A DNA stretch of 64,000 nucleotides. Source: Streptomyces sp. 549. GTDB taxonomy: Bacteria > Actinomycetota > Actinomycetes > Streptomycetales > Streptomycetaceae. The translations under genes and the position numbers were made by a program. The stretch lies in assembly GCF_030124175.1 (NCBI RefSeq), contig NZ_JASKMT010000005.1, positions 124,001 to 188,000 of the forward strand. The letters are read 5' to 3'. The notes beneath the pieces were generated by a model. The model was not told the origin of the DNA, did no database searches, and saw only the letters and a list, made by a program, of their open reading frames with translations. Positions 53,277 through 63,102 of the stretch are shown piece after piece. Position 1 is the first letter of the stretch, and each line of letters begins with the position of its first letter.

Positions 53277-53688
53277 CCTGCGCGCGGGAACGGCGTCCGG
53301 CACCGGTATCGGCACCGGTCCCGGCCGACTGCTGGTGGTGCTCTACGCGGTGTTCACCATCGGCGCGGCGTCCCGGTCGGCGTACCAGCTGTCCACCCGC
53401 TTCCACGAGGCGCCGCTGGCGTACCTGCTGTCGGCGGCGGCGGCACTGGTCTACGGCTTCATCACCGTCGCCCTGGTCCGCGGCGGCGAGGGCGCCCGGC
53501 GGGCGGCGTTCGCCTGCTGCGTGGCCGAGCTGACCGGGGTGCTGGCGGTCGGTACGTGGACGGTGCTGGACCCGTCGGCGTTCCCCGACTCCACCGTGTG
53601 GTCCGACTACGGGCGCGGCTACCTGTTCCTGCCGCTCGTGCTGCCCGTCACCGGGCTGTACTGGCTGCGCCGGTCCCGGTCCGCCTGA
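53269..53688 (+). CDS. Membrane protein, unknown function
   Basis: 139 residues with four hydrophobic stretches (LLVVLYAVFTIGAASRSAYQ, LAYLLSAAAALVYGFITVAL, FACCVAELTGVLAVGTW, YLFLPLVLPVTGLYWL) after a Gly/Thr-rich N-terminus. GTG start at 53269 lies within the end of the preceding gene. No known family recognised; context suggests a partner of that protein. Confidence 0.85.
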   Translation: MRDLRAGTASGTGIGTGPGRLLVVLYAVFTIGAASRSAYQLSTRFHEAPLAYLLSAAAALVYGFITVALVRGGEGARRAAFACCVAELTGVLAVGTWTVLDPSAFPDSTVWSDYGRGYLFLPLVLPVTGLYWLRRSRSA

Positions 53689-53719
53689 CGGCGGGCGCCG
53701 GGACCGGCGGGGCGGGCCT

Positions 53720-54223
53720 TCAGGCGCTGGCCACGTAGGCGTGCGCCACGGCTTCCTTCTCCAGCGTGATCACGCTCAGTTTCGGCGACACGCGCTCGGT
53801 GGTGGCGGGCACGTAGCCGCAGCGCCGGTAGAGCCGCAGGTTGCCGTCGCTGCGGTGGCCGGTGAAGAGGCGGAACCGGGCGGCGCCCTGCTCCCGTGCG
53901 AGCCGGGTCTCCAGCGAGGCGAGCAGCCGGCCGCCCAGGCCGTGCCGCTGCATCCGGGGGTGCACGATCAGCTTGCCGATGTGCCCGGTGCCGTCCGCGT
54001 CGACGACCCCGCGTACCGAACCCACGACCTCGTCGCCCAGCCGGGCCACCAGTACGTGGCCGCCGGACAGTTCCCGGCGCAGCTCGTCGAGGGTCTGGGT
54101 GAGCGGCTCGATCCGGTAGTCGCCGTACAGCTCGGCCTCGGACTGGTAGCACAGGTACTGAAGCTTCAGGATCTGCTCGGCGTCGTTCTCGGTCGCCGCA
54201 GAGATGGTCACACTCATGCCCAT
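53720..54223 (-). CDS. GNAT acetyltransferase
   Basis: 167 residues: VTISAATENDAEQILKLQYL at the start, then GHIGKLIVHPRMQRHGLGGRL (acetyl-CoA loop) and NLRLYRRCGYVPATTE. Start ATG 54223 with GAGAGG upstream; ATG 54217 two codons in is also possible. Substrate unknown. It is 96 bases downstream of the sigma-like gene on the same strand. Confidence 0.9.
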   Translation of the reverse strand: MGMSVTISAATENDAEQILKLQYLCYQSEAELYGDYRIEPLTQTLDELRRELSGGHVLVARLGDEVVGSVRGVVDADGTGHIGKLIVHPRMQRHGLGGRLLASLETRLAREQGAARFRLFTGHRSDGNLRLYRRCGYVPATTERVSPKLSVITLEKEAVAHAYVASA

Positions 54224-54318
54224 GTGCGCACGCCTCTCCCTTTTTCTGTTGCGCCCGTCCGCGCCGGGGTACGAGGGTCGCGCGGCAGCGGGCTGTCTGC
54301 CCTGGTGACGCCGGTTGT

Positions 54319-54837
54319 CTATCGCACCTTTCCCCCGGGTGGGGGGATTCCAACCTCCGCCACGAGCATTCTGCGCAGACATCCCAGGCAACGGGAACGC
54401 AACGGCCCCAGACTGCCCTGTGAGATACCCAACTCACCTGCGATTTCGCGGTAGGTGAGGTCTCTGGGTGACAGCATCGCAGCGAGCAGCCGCGGGCAGC
54501 GTCCCGGCAGCCGGGGGATGGCCTCGCGCACGGCCCGACTGCGCTCGGCCGCCAGGAAGCGCCGTTCCGCGCTGGGCCCGGGTTCGCCTGCCAGTTCGGC
54601 GGCCGACGGGTCGTGGGCGATCTCGCGGTGGGCCCGGGTGCCCAGGTGCCGCGCCTCGGTCCGCACGGCCTCGCTCAGCCAGCCTTCGGGTTCCGGTGGC
54701 GCCCCGGCCGTGCGGGTGTGCTCCAGCCACCGCAGCCACACCGCCTGTTCGAGGTCGGCCGGGTCCGCGCAGGCTTCCGCCGCCTCGGTGGCGCACCGGG
54801 CGGTGAGCAGCGGCCTGAGCCGTTCGGGTACGTCCAT
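54319..54837 (-). CDS. ECF-like sigma-70 family factor
   Basis: 172 residues. Region 2-like segment PADLEQAVWLRWLEH with ALEEAVRTEARHLGTR-type helices is degenerate; region 4 is clear: LLAAMLSPRDLTYREIAGEL followed by GISQGSLGPLRSRCLGCLRRM, a helix-turn-helix. It could be a divergent sigma factor or a LuxR/sigma-4-type regulator. ATG 54837 is used; GTG 54855 would lie in the loop of a hairpin. No anti-sigma gene was seen beside it. Confidence 0.85.
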   Translation of the reverse strand: MDVPERLRPLLTARCATEAAEACADPADLEQAVWLRWLEHTRTAGAPPEPEGWLSEAVRTEARHLGTRAHREIAHDPSAAELAGEPGPSAERRFLAAERSRAVREAIPRLPGRCPRLLAAMLSPRDLTYREIAGELGISQGSLGPLRSRCLGCLRRMLVAEVGIPPPGGKVR

Positions 54838-54841
54838 GCCC

Positions 54842-54863
54842 GGCGGGACGCGCACGTCCCGCC
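54842..54863 (-). terminator. Hairpin directly before the sigma-like gene start
   Basis: GGCGGGAC (54842-54849) and GTCCCGCC (54856-54863), loop of 6, ending 4 bases before the ATG at 54837. It may terminate glpQ transcription or occlude the ribosome-binding region of the sigma-like gene. Confidence 0.5.
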
Positions 54864-54888
54864 GGGCGGTTTCGGCTGTGGCGGCGGA

Positions 54889-56046
54889 TCACCCGCGCGA
54901 GCGACGGAAGTCCTCCGCGGCGAGCAGCGCGGTGTCGGGGTGGTCGGAGAAGACGGCGTCGATGCCCGTGCGGTAGTAGGCGCGGTACGCGCCGAACGCG
55001 TCCCCGAAGCCTTGCGGGTCGTCACCGCGCCGGAAGTCGGCGGGTAGGAAGGCGTTCTCGTTGCGCATCGTGTAGGGGTGCAGCACCAGGCCGCGGGCGT
55101 GGGCGTCGCGCACCAGCGAGGTGGGGCGGCCCAGCCGTCCTGCGGCGTCCCGCGGGATGACGAGGTCCAGGGTGGGGCCGATGCCGCGGGCGAACGAGGC
55201 GATCCACCTGAGTCCGGCGGGCGTCACCAGGTCCGCGACCGTGCGCGGGTCTCCGGATCGGGTGAAGTCCCACGGCCGGGACGAGGCCGCGCCCAGCAGC
55301 ACCACGCCGGGGGTGTCGACGAGCCGGGCCAGCCGCTGGATACTGCTGGGCTCGAAGGACTGCACGAAGACCGGGCTGGTCCGGCGGTCCAGGCCCGCGC
55401 GGCGCAGCAGCCGGGCGAGCGGCTCCTCAAGGCCGAGGCCCAGGTCGCGGAAGTAGGTGGGGTGCTTGGTCTCGGCGTGCAGCCAGACCGTCCGCCCGCG
55501 GCGGCGACCCTCCTTGCGCGCCCAGTCCAGCACCTCCTGGAAGGACGGAATCGTCCAGCGGCCGTCGTAGAGCGTGTTCTGCTGCCGCAGTTCCGGAATG
55601 CGCTCGACCGCCCGCAGCGTCTTCAGTTCGGCGAGCGTGAAGTCCTCGGTGAACCATCCGGTGTAGGCGCGTCCGTCGACCGTGCGGGTGGTGCGGCGGC
55701 CGGCGAACTCGGGGTGGTCGGCGACGTCGGTGGTCGAGGTGATGTCGTTCTCATGGCGGCACACCAGGTGGCCGTCGCGGGTGGGCACCAGGTCCTGCTC
55801 GATGATGTCGGCGCCCATGTCCAGGGCGAGGTCGTAGGCGCCGAGGGTGTGCTCGGGCCGGTAGCCGCTGGCCCCCCGGTGGGCGACCACCGCGGGTACC
55901 GGCAGTCGGCGCCTGCCGGTGGAGGACGCTTCCCGGGCGGCGGTGGCCGCCTGTGCGGCGGGTGCCGCCGCCAGTGCCGCCGCGCCGGCCCCGAGCGCCG
56001 CCGCGCCCAGTACCGCCCGCCGTCCCGGTCCCTGCTCCTGCGCCAT
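54889..56046 (-). CDS. glpQ: Tat-exported glycerophosphoryl diester phosphodiesterase
   Basis: 385 residues. The N-terminus MAQEQGPGRRAVLGAAALG carries a twin-arginine signal peptide, with an Ala-rich h-region and a cleavage site near ATAAREA. The catalytic GDPD domain has VAHRGASGYRPEHT (active His), DIIEQDLVPTRDGHLVCRHE (metal residues) and VFSDHPD at the end. It hydrolyses glycerophosphodiesters outside the cell to glycerol 3-phosphate. ATG 56046 has GGGAG upstream. Homologue glpQ1 of S. coelicolor is phosphate-regulated. Confidence 0.95.
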   Translation of the reverse strand: MAQEQGPGRRAVLGAAALGAGAAALAAAPAAQAATAAREASSTGRRRLPVPAVVAHRGASGYRPEHTLGAYDLALDMGADIIEQDLVPTRDGHLVCRHENDITSTTDVADHPEFAGRRTTRTVDGRAYTGWFTEDFTLAELKTLRAVERIPELRQQNTLYDGRWTIPSFQEVLDWARKEGRRRGRTVWLHAETKHPTYFRDLGLGLEEPLARLLRRAGLDRRTSPVFVQSFEPSSIQRLARLVDTPGVVLLGAASSRPWDFTRSGDPRTVADLVTPAGLRWIASFARGIGPTLDLVIPRDAAGRLGRPTSLVRDAHARGLVLHPYTMRNENAFLPADFRRGDDPQGFGDAFGAYRAYYRTGIDAVFSDHPDTALLAAEDFRRSRG

Positions 56047-56138
56047 CTGGTTCTCCCTGCTGCTCGGTTGGGCGCGCGCCCGCCTCGACGACAACGGGCT
56101 GAAGCGTAGGGGCGCGGACCTGGCCGGCGGGAGACGTC

Positions 56139-56160
56139 GGGCGGAACACGGCGGAAACAC
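56139..56160 (-). promoter_or_regulatory. PHO-box-like direct repeat upstream of glpQ
   Basis: On the minus strand GTGTTTCCGCC and GTGTTCCGCCC are adjacent 11-base units, the period of PhoP sites in Streptomyces (11-base units with GTTCACC-type cores). The match to the GTTCACC core is partial. Located about 95-115 bases before glpQ. Confidence 0.35.
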
Positions 56161-56285
56161 ACGCCGACTAGGGTGATCACACGGGGTGGCGCCCCGTGCC
56201 CGGCGCGTGGCGCGAGCGGACCCGCGAGTATCGTCCCTGTCCGTGCGACCGCGCACCCACCACCCACTACCGGAGGCCGGAACCC

Positions 56286-56966
56286 GTGACGACCCGTTTC
56301 CTGCTGATCAAGGCGCTGCTCGGCTCGCTGCTGCGGGTGCTGTTCCGTCCGCAGGTGGAGGGCGCGGAGCGGATCCCCGGTTCGGGCGCGGTGATCCTGG
56401 CCGGAAACCACCTCACCTTCATCGACTCGATGATCCTGCCCCTGGTGAGCCGGCGGCAGGTGTTCTTCATCGGCAAGGACGAGTACGTGACCGGGACCGG
56501 TCTCAAGGGCCGGCTGATGGCCTGGTTCTTCACCGGCGTCGGCATGATCCCGGTCGACCGGGACGGCGCCAGGGGTGGTGTGGCCGCGCTGATGACCGGG
56601 CGCCGTGTGCTGGACGAGGGCCGCGTGTTCGGCATCTACCCGGAGGGCACCCGCTCCCCCGACGGCCGGCTGTACCGCGGGCGGACGGGCATCGCCCGGC
56701 TGGCGCTGATGACGGGTGCGCCGGTGGTGCCGTTCGCGATGATCGGCACGGACCGGGTGCAGCCGGGCGGCAGCGGCCTGCCGCGGCTGCGCGGCGGACG
56801 GATCCGGGTGCGCTTCGGCGAGCCGCTGGACTTCTCCCGCTACGAGGGCATGGACCGCGACCGCTACGTGCTGCGCGCCGTCACCGACGAGGTGATGAGC
56901 GAGGTCATGCGGCTCTCGGGCCAGGAGTACGTGGACATGTACGCCACCAAGGCGAAGGCGGCCTGA
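56286..56966 (+). CDS. 1-acyl-glycerol-3-phosphate acyltransferase (PlsC family)
   Basis: 226-residue membrane-associated acyltransferase in phospholipid synthesis. The catalytic NHX4D is at 41-47 (NHLTFID) and the glycerophosphate-binding YPEGTRSPDG at 118-127. A first hydrophobic segment (FLLIKALLGSLLRVLF) anchors it. GTG start at 56286 with GGAGG nine bases upstream. Divergent from glpQ; the two share a 239-base control region, and the reactions both involve glycerophosphate. Confidence 0.93.
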   Translation: MTTRFLLIKALLGSLLRVLFRPQVEGAERIPGSGAVILAGNHLTFIDSMILPLVSRRQVFFIGKDEYVTGTGLKGRLMAWFFTGVGMIPVDRDGARGGVAALMTGRRVLDEGRVFGIYPEGTRSPDGRLYRGRTGIARLALMTGAPVVPFAMIGTDRVQPGGSGLPRLRGGRIRVRFGEPLDFSRYEGMDRDRYVLRAVTDEVMSEVMRLSGQEYVDMYATKAKAA

Positions 56967-57123
56967 CCGCCCGCCACCTGGCCGGCCTTTTCGACAGCCG
57001 TGTCACGGCGTTCAACGGTTGCGTCACGGATGACACCGCTTCCGGCCCTTCTTTGGGAAGACTTGCCCCGAATCGACCGTCCGGCTACTGGACAGCAGGC
57101 CCTGGGCCGTGCTTGGCGACCGT

Positions 57124-57129
57124 TAGAGT
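57124..57129 (+). promoter_or_regulatory. -10 box for leaderless lipoprotein gene
   Basis: TAGAGT, with 8 bases to the ATG at 57138 and no ribosome-binding site. Confidence 0.45.
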
Positions 57130-57137
57130 CACGGCCC

Positions 57138-57848
57138 ATGCGATATACACGAACCCTCACAGCCGTGCTGGCCGCCGGTCTGCTCACCGTCGGCTGCGGC
57201 AGTTCCGACAGCGGCGACGGCAAGGACGACAAGAACGCGTCCCCCGCGGCCGGTTCGAGCGCACCCGCGAACGAGCCCGCGCAGGACGACGACGCCTTCG
57301 AGGGCGAGCAGCTGCCGTCCCCGGTCGAGTCCCCCGCCGAGGAGCCGGTCCGCAGCGCTCCGAGCATCAGCCCCTCACCGGACCGCAGCGCCACCATCAC
57401 CGACAAGGTGGTCTACGAACTCCAGCAGCGCACCGTGCAGATGGCCGGCGTGCTGAAGGACACCACCGGCACCTGCGCGGGCGGTGAGCTGACCATGAAG
57501 GCCGGCGCCACGACCGAGTGCAAGGTCACCTACGACGGTGTCGACGTGCCCTGGGACGTCACGATCGGTGACAACTACAAGGAGGGCTCGTTCGTCGTCA
57601 GCTACCGGGTCGCGCCCAAGAAGGCGCTGCTGGTCGGCGAGGGCGTGAAGGCCGCGTTCTGGACCCAGCAGTCCTCCACCAGCGACGACCTGCGCTGCGA
57701 TGACCTGCCCAAGGCCGAACTGGTCGAGGTCGACCAGGACTCCGGCTACAAGTGCCAGTACCTGATCAAGCGGGACGGCGGCCCGGACGAGTACAGCGAC
57801 CGGGTCGTGAAGATCGGCGAGCGCCGCATCTCCTTCGACCTGCCGTAG
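57138..57848 (+). CDS. Secreted lipoprotein with DUF4333-like domain
   Basis: 236 residues. Signal peptide with lipobox LLTVGC and mature GSSDSGDGKDD, so anchored outside the cell. A disordered acidic Ser/Pro linker (about residues 25-90) leads to a folded domain containing CAGGELTMKAGATTECKVTY and NYKEGSFVVSYRV, which resembles DUF4333; two further cysteines near 190-210 could form a disulfide. Function unknown. ATG start 57138, probably leaderless. Confidence 0.82.
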   Translation: MRYTRTLTAVLAAGLLTVGCGSSDSGDGKDDKNASPAAGSSAPANEPAQDDDAFEGEQLPSPVESPAEEPVRSAPSISPSPDRSATITDKVVYELQQRTVQMAGVLKDTTGTCAGGELTMKAGATTECKVTYDGVDVPWDVTIGDNYKEGSFVVSYRVAPKKALLVGEGVKAAFWTQQSSTSDDLRCDDLPKAELVEVDQDSGYKCQYLIKRDGGPDEYSDRVVKIGERRISFDLP

Positions 57849-57861
57849 GTTCCCGTCCGCG

Positions 57862-57905
57862 CCGCCTCGCGGTTTGCCCGCTCGCTGCGGGCACCCGCGA
57901 GGCGG
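57862..57905. terminator. Terminator between lipoprotein gene and aldo/keto reductase
   Basis: CCGCCTCGCGG (57862-57872) with CCGCGAGGCGG (57895-57905) and a nested GCCCG/CGGGC helix. Serves convergent genes. Confidence 0.8.
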
Positions 57906-57930
57906 GGCTCAGCCGGCGGCGGGGGGCCGG

Positions 57931-58911
57931 TCAGTGCCAGGGCAGGGTGGCGCGGTGCCGCCAGTACGCGGACGGCTGCTCGGTCAGTCCACCGAGTGAG
58001 GCCGTGCGCTTCTCGTCGTCGGCGCTCCCGGTCAGCTCCGCGGCGCGCAGGTTGGAGGAGAGCTGCGCGGTGGTGGCCGCGCCGGAGAGCACCACCGAGA
58101 CCCAGGGCTCGCGCAGCACCGCGGCGAGCGCCACCGCGTCGCAACCCGTCCCGGCCTGCTCGGCGACGCGGCGCAGGGCGGTCGGCGCGGCCGGGCCGGC
58201 CAGGCGGCCGTTGGCGAGCGCCTCCTTCACGACGACCAGGAGCCCTGCCCGGTGCGCCTCGGACAGGGCAGGCCCGGCGGAGGTCTCCAGCAGGTTGAAG
58301 GTGGACTGGACGGCGGCGAACAGCGGGCGGCCCTCGACCTCGACGTCCAGCGCGGCCCGGATCGTGTCGGCCTGCCGGGGGCCGCTGGTGGAGAAGCCGA
58401 TCGCGATGCCGCGCTCACCGAGCGCGGCCAGCCGCTCGTGCAGCGCCCGGTCGGTGAGTGCCGGGCTCTCCGGGGTGAGGGAGTGGATCTGGTAGAGGTC
58501 GAGGCGGTCGCCGAGCAGCTGACCGGTCTCCGCCGTCTGCCGGTCGAAGGTGCCTGGCGTGTGGTCCTTCACCTCGTGGACCTCGGCGTCCACCGCCCAG
58601 CCCGCGGTGTACGTGTAGCCCCACTTGCTGCCCACCGCGGTGTCCGCGGCCTCGGGCCTGGCCCGCAGCCACTCGGCGAGGAACTCCTCGGCCAGCCCGT
58701 AGGAGCGGGCCGTGTCGACGTACCGCACGCCCGCGGCGTGCGCGGCGTCCAGCAGCTCGTGGGTGCGGGCCCGCAGGACGTCGACCGTGCGGTCGGCCGG
58801 GAGATCCCGGTCGCGGCCGAGGTTCAGGTAACCGGGCCGGCCGACGGCGGCGAGGCCCAGCCCGATGCGGGCGGTGGTCGACAGGGCGCCGGCGAGGCGG
58901 TCAAGAGACAA
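57931..58911 (-). CDS. Aldo/keto reductase
   Basis: 326-residue NADPH-dependent oxidoreductase of the AKR fold. The catalytic tetrad is present: D66 and Y71 in RYVDTARSYG, K96 in VGSKWGYTY, H143 in LYQIHSL. The late Arg/Glu NADPH-binding region is at the C-terminus (LSGAATTAQLSSNLRAAEL). Substrate unknown. ATG start 58911; it is 132 bases downstream of argH on the same strand. Confidence 0.92.
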   Translation of the reverse strand: MSLDRLAGALSTTARIGLGLAAVGRPGYLNLGRDRDLPADRTVDVLRARTHELLDAAHAAGVRYVDTARSYGLAEEFLAEWLRARPEAADTAVGSKWGYTYTAGWAVDAEVHEVKDHTPGTFDRQTAETGQLLGDRLDLYQIHSLTPESPALTDRALHERLAALGERGIAIGFSTSGPRQADTIRAALDVEVEGRPLFAAVQSTFNLLETSAGPALSEAHRAGLLVVVKEALANGRLAGPAAPTALRRVAEQAGTGCDAVALAAVLREPWVSVVLSGAATTAQLSSNLRAAELTGSADDEKRTASLGGLTEQPSAYWRHRATLPWH

Positions 58912-59043
58912 GGGGGCACTCCGGGGGCGGCGTGGGGACGGCGGTGCCGCCCACCGTACCCACGCCGCAGGCGGGCCGCCCGGCGACCCGTCGCGCGCCC
59001 GCCGGTTCCGCCACCCGGCCGGTTCCGCAGCCGGGCCGGCGCG

Positions 59044-60588
<1,545 letters not shown>

Positions 60589-61785
60589 CTACTGTGCCAG
60601 GTCACGCTTGGCTGCGATCTTGCTGGACATGCCGAACAGTTCGATGAAGCCCTTCGAGAGCGACTGGTCGAAGGTGTCACCGGTGTCGTAGGTCGCCAGG
60701 TTGAAGTCGTACAGCGACTGCTCGGACCGCCGGCCGGTCACGGTGGCCCGGCCGCCGTGCAGGGTCATCCGGATGTCGCCGCTGACGTGCTGGTTGGCCT
60801 CGTTGATGAAGCCGTCCAGGGCCCGCTTCAGCGGGGAGAACCACAGGCCGTCGTAGACCAGTTCGGTCCACCGCTGCTCCACCTGCCGCTTGAAGCGGGC
60901 GAGTTCCCGCTCGACGGTGACGTTCTCCAGCTCCTGGTGCGCGGTGATCAGGGCGATGCCGCCCGGCGACTCGTACACCTCACGGGACTTGATGCCCACG
61001 AGCCGGTCCTCGACCATGTCGATCCGGCCGACGCCCTGGGCGCCCGCCCGCTCGTTGAGCTGCTGGATGGCCTGGAGCACCGTGACCGGGCGGCCGTCGA
61101 TGGCGACCGGTACGCCCTGCTCGAAGGTGACGATGACCTCGTCGGCCTCCCGCGGCTGGGCCGGGTCGGAGGTGTACTCGTACACGTCCTCGATGGGCCC
61201 GTTCCAGATGTCCTCCAGGAAGCCGGTCTCCACGGCGCGACCGAAGACGTTCTGGTCGATGGAGTAGGGCGACTTCTTGCTGGTGGCGATCGGCAGGCCC
61301 TTCTCCTCGCAGAAGGCGATGGCCTTGTCGCGGGTCATGGCGTAGTCCCGGACCGGCGCGATGCAGGTGAGGTCGGGGGCGAGGGAGGAGATGCCGGCCT
61401 CGAACCGCACCTGGTCGTTGCCCTTGCCGGTGCAGCCGTGGGCGACGGTGGTCGCGCCGTGCTTCTTCGCGGCGGCGACGAGGTGCTTGACGATGGTCGG
61501 CCGGGAGAGCGCCGAGACCAGCGGGTAGCGGTCCATGTAGAGCGCGTTGGCCTTGATCGCGGGGAGGCAGTACTCCTCGGCGAACTCGTCCTTGGCGTCG
61601 GCGACCTCCGCCTCGACCGCGCCGCAGTCGAGCGCGCGCTTGCGGATCACGTCGAGGTCCTCGCCGCCCTGGCCGACATCCACGGCGACGGCGATGACCT
61701 CGGCTCCGGTCTCCTCGGCGATCCAGCCGATGCAGACGGAGGTGTCCAGGCCACCGGAGTAGGCAAGTACAACGCGCTCGGTCAC
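60589..61785 (-). CDS. argG: Argininosuccinate synthase
   Basis: ATP-dependent ligation of citrulline and aspartate. The PP-loop AYSGGLDTS lies at residues 8-16; family blocks include [13 protein letters not shown] and [18 protein letters not shown] start at 61785 with AGGAG six bases upstream. Length 398 residues. Preceded by a convincing promoter with an ARG-box-like site, indicating control by the ArgR protein encoded 1.3 kb away. argG is adjacent to argH here, unlike in S. coelicolor where, as I recall, it lies elsewhere. Confidence 0.98.
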   Translation of the reverse strand: MTERVVLAYSGGLDTSVCIGWIAEETGAEVIAVAVDVGQGGEDLDVIRKRALDCGAVEAEVADAKDEFAEEYCLPAIKANALYMDRYPLVSALSRPTIVKHLVAAAKKHGATTVAHGCTGKGNDQVRFEAGISSLAPDLTCIAPVRDYAMTRDKAIAFCEEKGLPIATSKKSPYSIDQNVFGRAVETGFLEDIWNGPIEDVYEYTSDPAQPREADEVIVTFEQGVPVAIDGRPVTVLQAIQQLNERAGAQGVGRIDMVEDRLVGIKSREVYESPGGIALITAHQELENVTVERELARFKRQVEQRWTELVYDGLWFSPLKRALDGFINEANQHVSGDIRMTLHGGRATVTGRRSEQSLYDFNLATYDTGDTFDQSLSKGFIELFGMSSKIAAKRDLAQ

Positions 61786-61815
61786 GGGGTTCTCCTAACG
61801 ATCCATGCGGTGACA

Positions 61816-61850
61816 GGTATAAGTATGCACTCCTCCGTATGATTCGTCAA
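61816..61850 (-). promoter_or_regulatory. argG promoter with overlapping ARG-box-like site
   Basis: TTGACG (61845-61850), 17 bases, CATACT (61822-61827). The 14-mer TGCATACTTATACC (61816-61829) matches the TGAATAATTATTCA ARG-box core at 10 of 14 positions and covers the -10. AT-rich sequence here is striking in a 70%-plus GC window. Confidence 0.6.
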
Positions 61851-62001
61851 AGGCCGCTGTTTCCGCAGCTCAGCTCCGTGCCGCCGCGGTTGTCGGCTGT
61901 TGCGGGGACGGTCCCCTCCGCACCGGGACCGCGGCCCGAGCCGCCGCCCGCATGACAAGACGGTGTTGCGGGCACGACCCCGCCCGGCGTTCCATCGGCC
62001 G

Positions 62002-63021
62002 ATGCCCTCCCCCACCCCCGCGCCGACGCCCGACGCCGCCACCGGCACCGCCGCAGACCGTTCGGCCCGCCGGGCCGTGACACTCTTCCCCCTGCTGGTG
62101 CTCGGCGCCGGCGTGCTCGGATTCGCCACACCGGCGGCGTTCGACGGCTGGACCTCCGCCGTGCCCTACCTGCTCGGCGCGGTCATGTTCACCATGGGCC
62201 TGACCCTCACCCCGCCGGACTTCCGCGGCGTGCTGCGCCGCCCGTGGGCGGTCGGCGTGGCACTGCTGGCCCAGTACGCGGTGATGCCGGGCCTGGGCTG
62301 GCTCGTCGCCCACGCACTGGGACTGCCGCCCGAACTGGCCGCCGGTGTCGTCCTGGTGGGCTGCGCGCCCGGCGGGACCGCGTCCAACGTCGTCACCTAC
62401 CTGGCCCGCGGCGACGTGGCACTGTCGGTGTCCGTCACCACCGTCTCCACCTGCCTGGCACCACTGGTCACCCCGCCGCTCGCGCTGCTGCTGGCCGGGG
62501 AGTTCCTGCCCGTGGACGCCGGCTCGATGATGGTGGACATCCTGCGGACGGTGCTGCTCCCGGTCCTGGGCGGGCTGCTCGTACGGCGACTCGCCGCCCG
62601 CCGCATCGCCGCCCTGGTACCGGTGCTGCCCTGGCTCTCGGCGCTGGCGATCGCGGTCATCGTCGCCGTGGTGGTGGCCGCCAGTGCGGGCAGCCTGCGC
62701 GCCGCCGCGGGCGCCGTGATGGTCGCCGTCGTGCTGCACAACGGCCTCGGCCTGGCCCTGGGTTACGCGGCCGGGCGGCTCGCCGGCCTCGACGCGCCCG
62801 CCCGGCGGGCGCTGACCTTCGAGGTGGGCATGCAGAACTCCGGGCTGGCCGCGTCCCTCGCGGCAGCGCAGTTCAGTCCGCTCGCCGCCCTGCCCGCCGC
62901 GGTGTTCTCCGTGTGGCACAACATCTCGGGCTCGCTGCTCGCCGCCCTCTTCGCCCGCAGCTCGCGGGCCACCGCCGCACCCCGCGAAGGGGACACGCCA
63001 GACACACCGGACACAGTGTGA
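62002..63021 (+). CDS. Bile acid:sodium symporter (BASS) family transporter
   Basis: 339 residues with nine to ten transmembrane segments. Family blocks: LLGAVMFTMGLTLTPPDFRG, GCAPGGTASNVVTYLARGDV (conserved substrate/ion-site region) and FEVGMQNSGLAASLAAAQF. The substrate may be a small organic anion such as pantoate, pyruvate or an arginine-pathway intermediate; this cannot be determined here. ATG 62002 is chosen; no clear ribosome-binding site. It lies divergently from argG and convergently with argR. Confidence 0.88.
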   Translation: MPSPTPAPTPDAATGTAADRSARRAVTLFPLLVLGAGVLGFATPAAFDGWTSAVPYLLGAVMFTMGLTLTPPDFRGVLRRPWAVGVALLAQYAVMPGLGWLVAHALGLPPELAAGVVLVGCAPGGTASNVVTYLARGDVALSVSVTTVSTCLAPLVTPPLALLLAGEFLPVDAGSMMVDILRTVLLPVLGGLLVRRLAARRIAALVPVLPWLSALAIAVIVAVVVAASAGSLRAAAGAVMVAVVLHNGLGLALGYAAGRLAGLDAPARRALTFEVGMQNSGLAASLAAAQFSPLAALPAAVFSVWHNISGSLLAALFARSSRATAAPREGDTPDTPDTV

Positions 63022-63058
63022 CGTTCGGCCCGACGTTCGACCGTGCAGGGCTTCCAAC

Positions 63059-63102
63059 TCAGCCTGACGTTCGACTCAGCGTGACCTTCAGCTCAGCGTG
63101 AC
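63059..63102 (-). repeat. Tandem 17-bp repeats duplicating the argR 3' end
   Basis: TCAGCGTGAC (top strand) occurs at 63093-63102 (argR stop) and 63076-63085, and as TCAGCCTGAC at 63059-63068, exactly 17 bases apart. Further GACGTTCG copies lie at 63019-63040. Confidence 0.8.
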
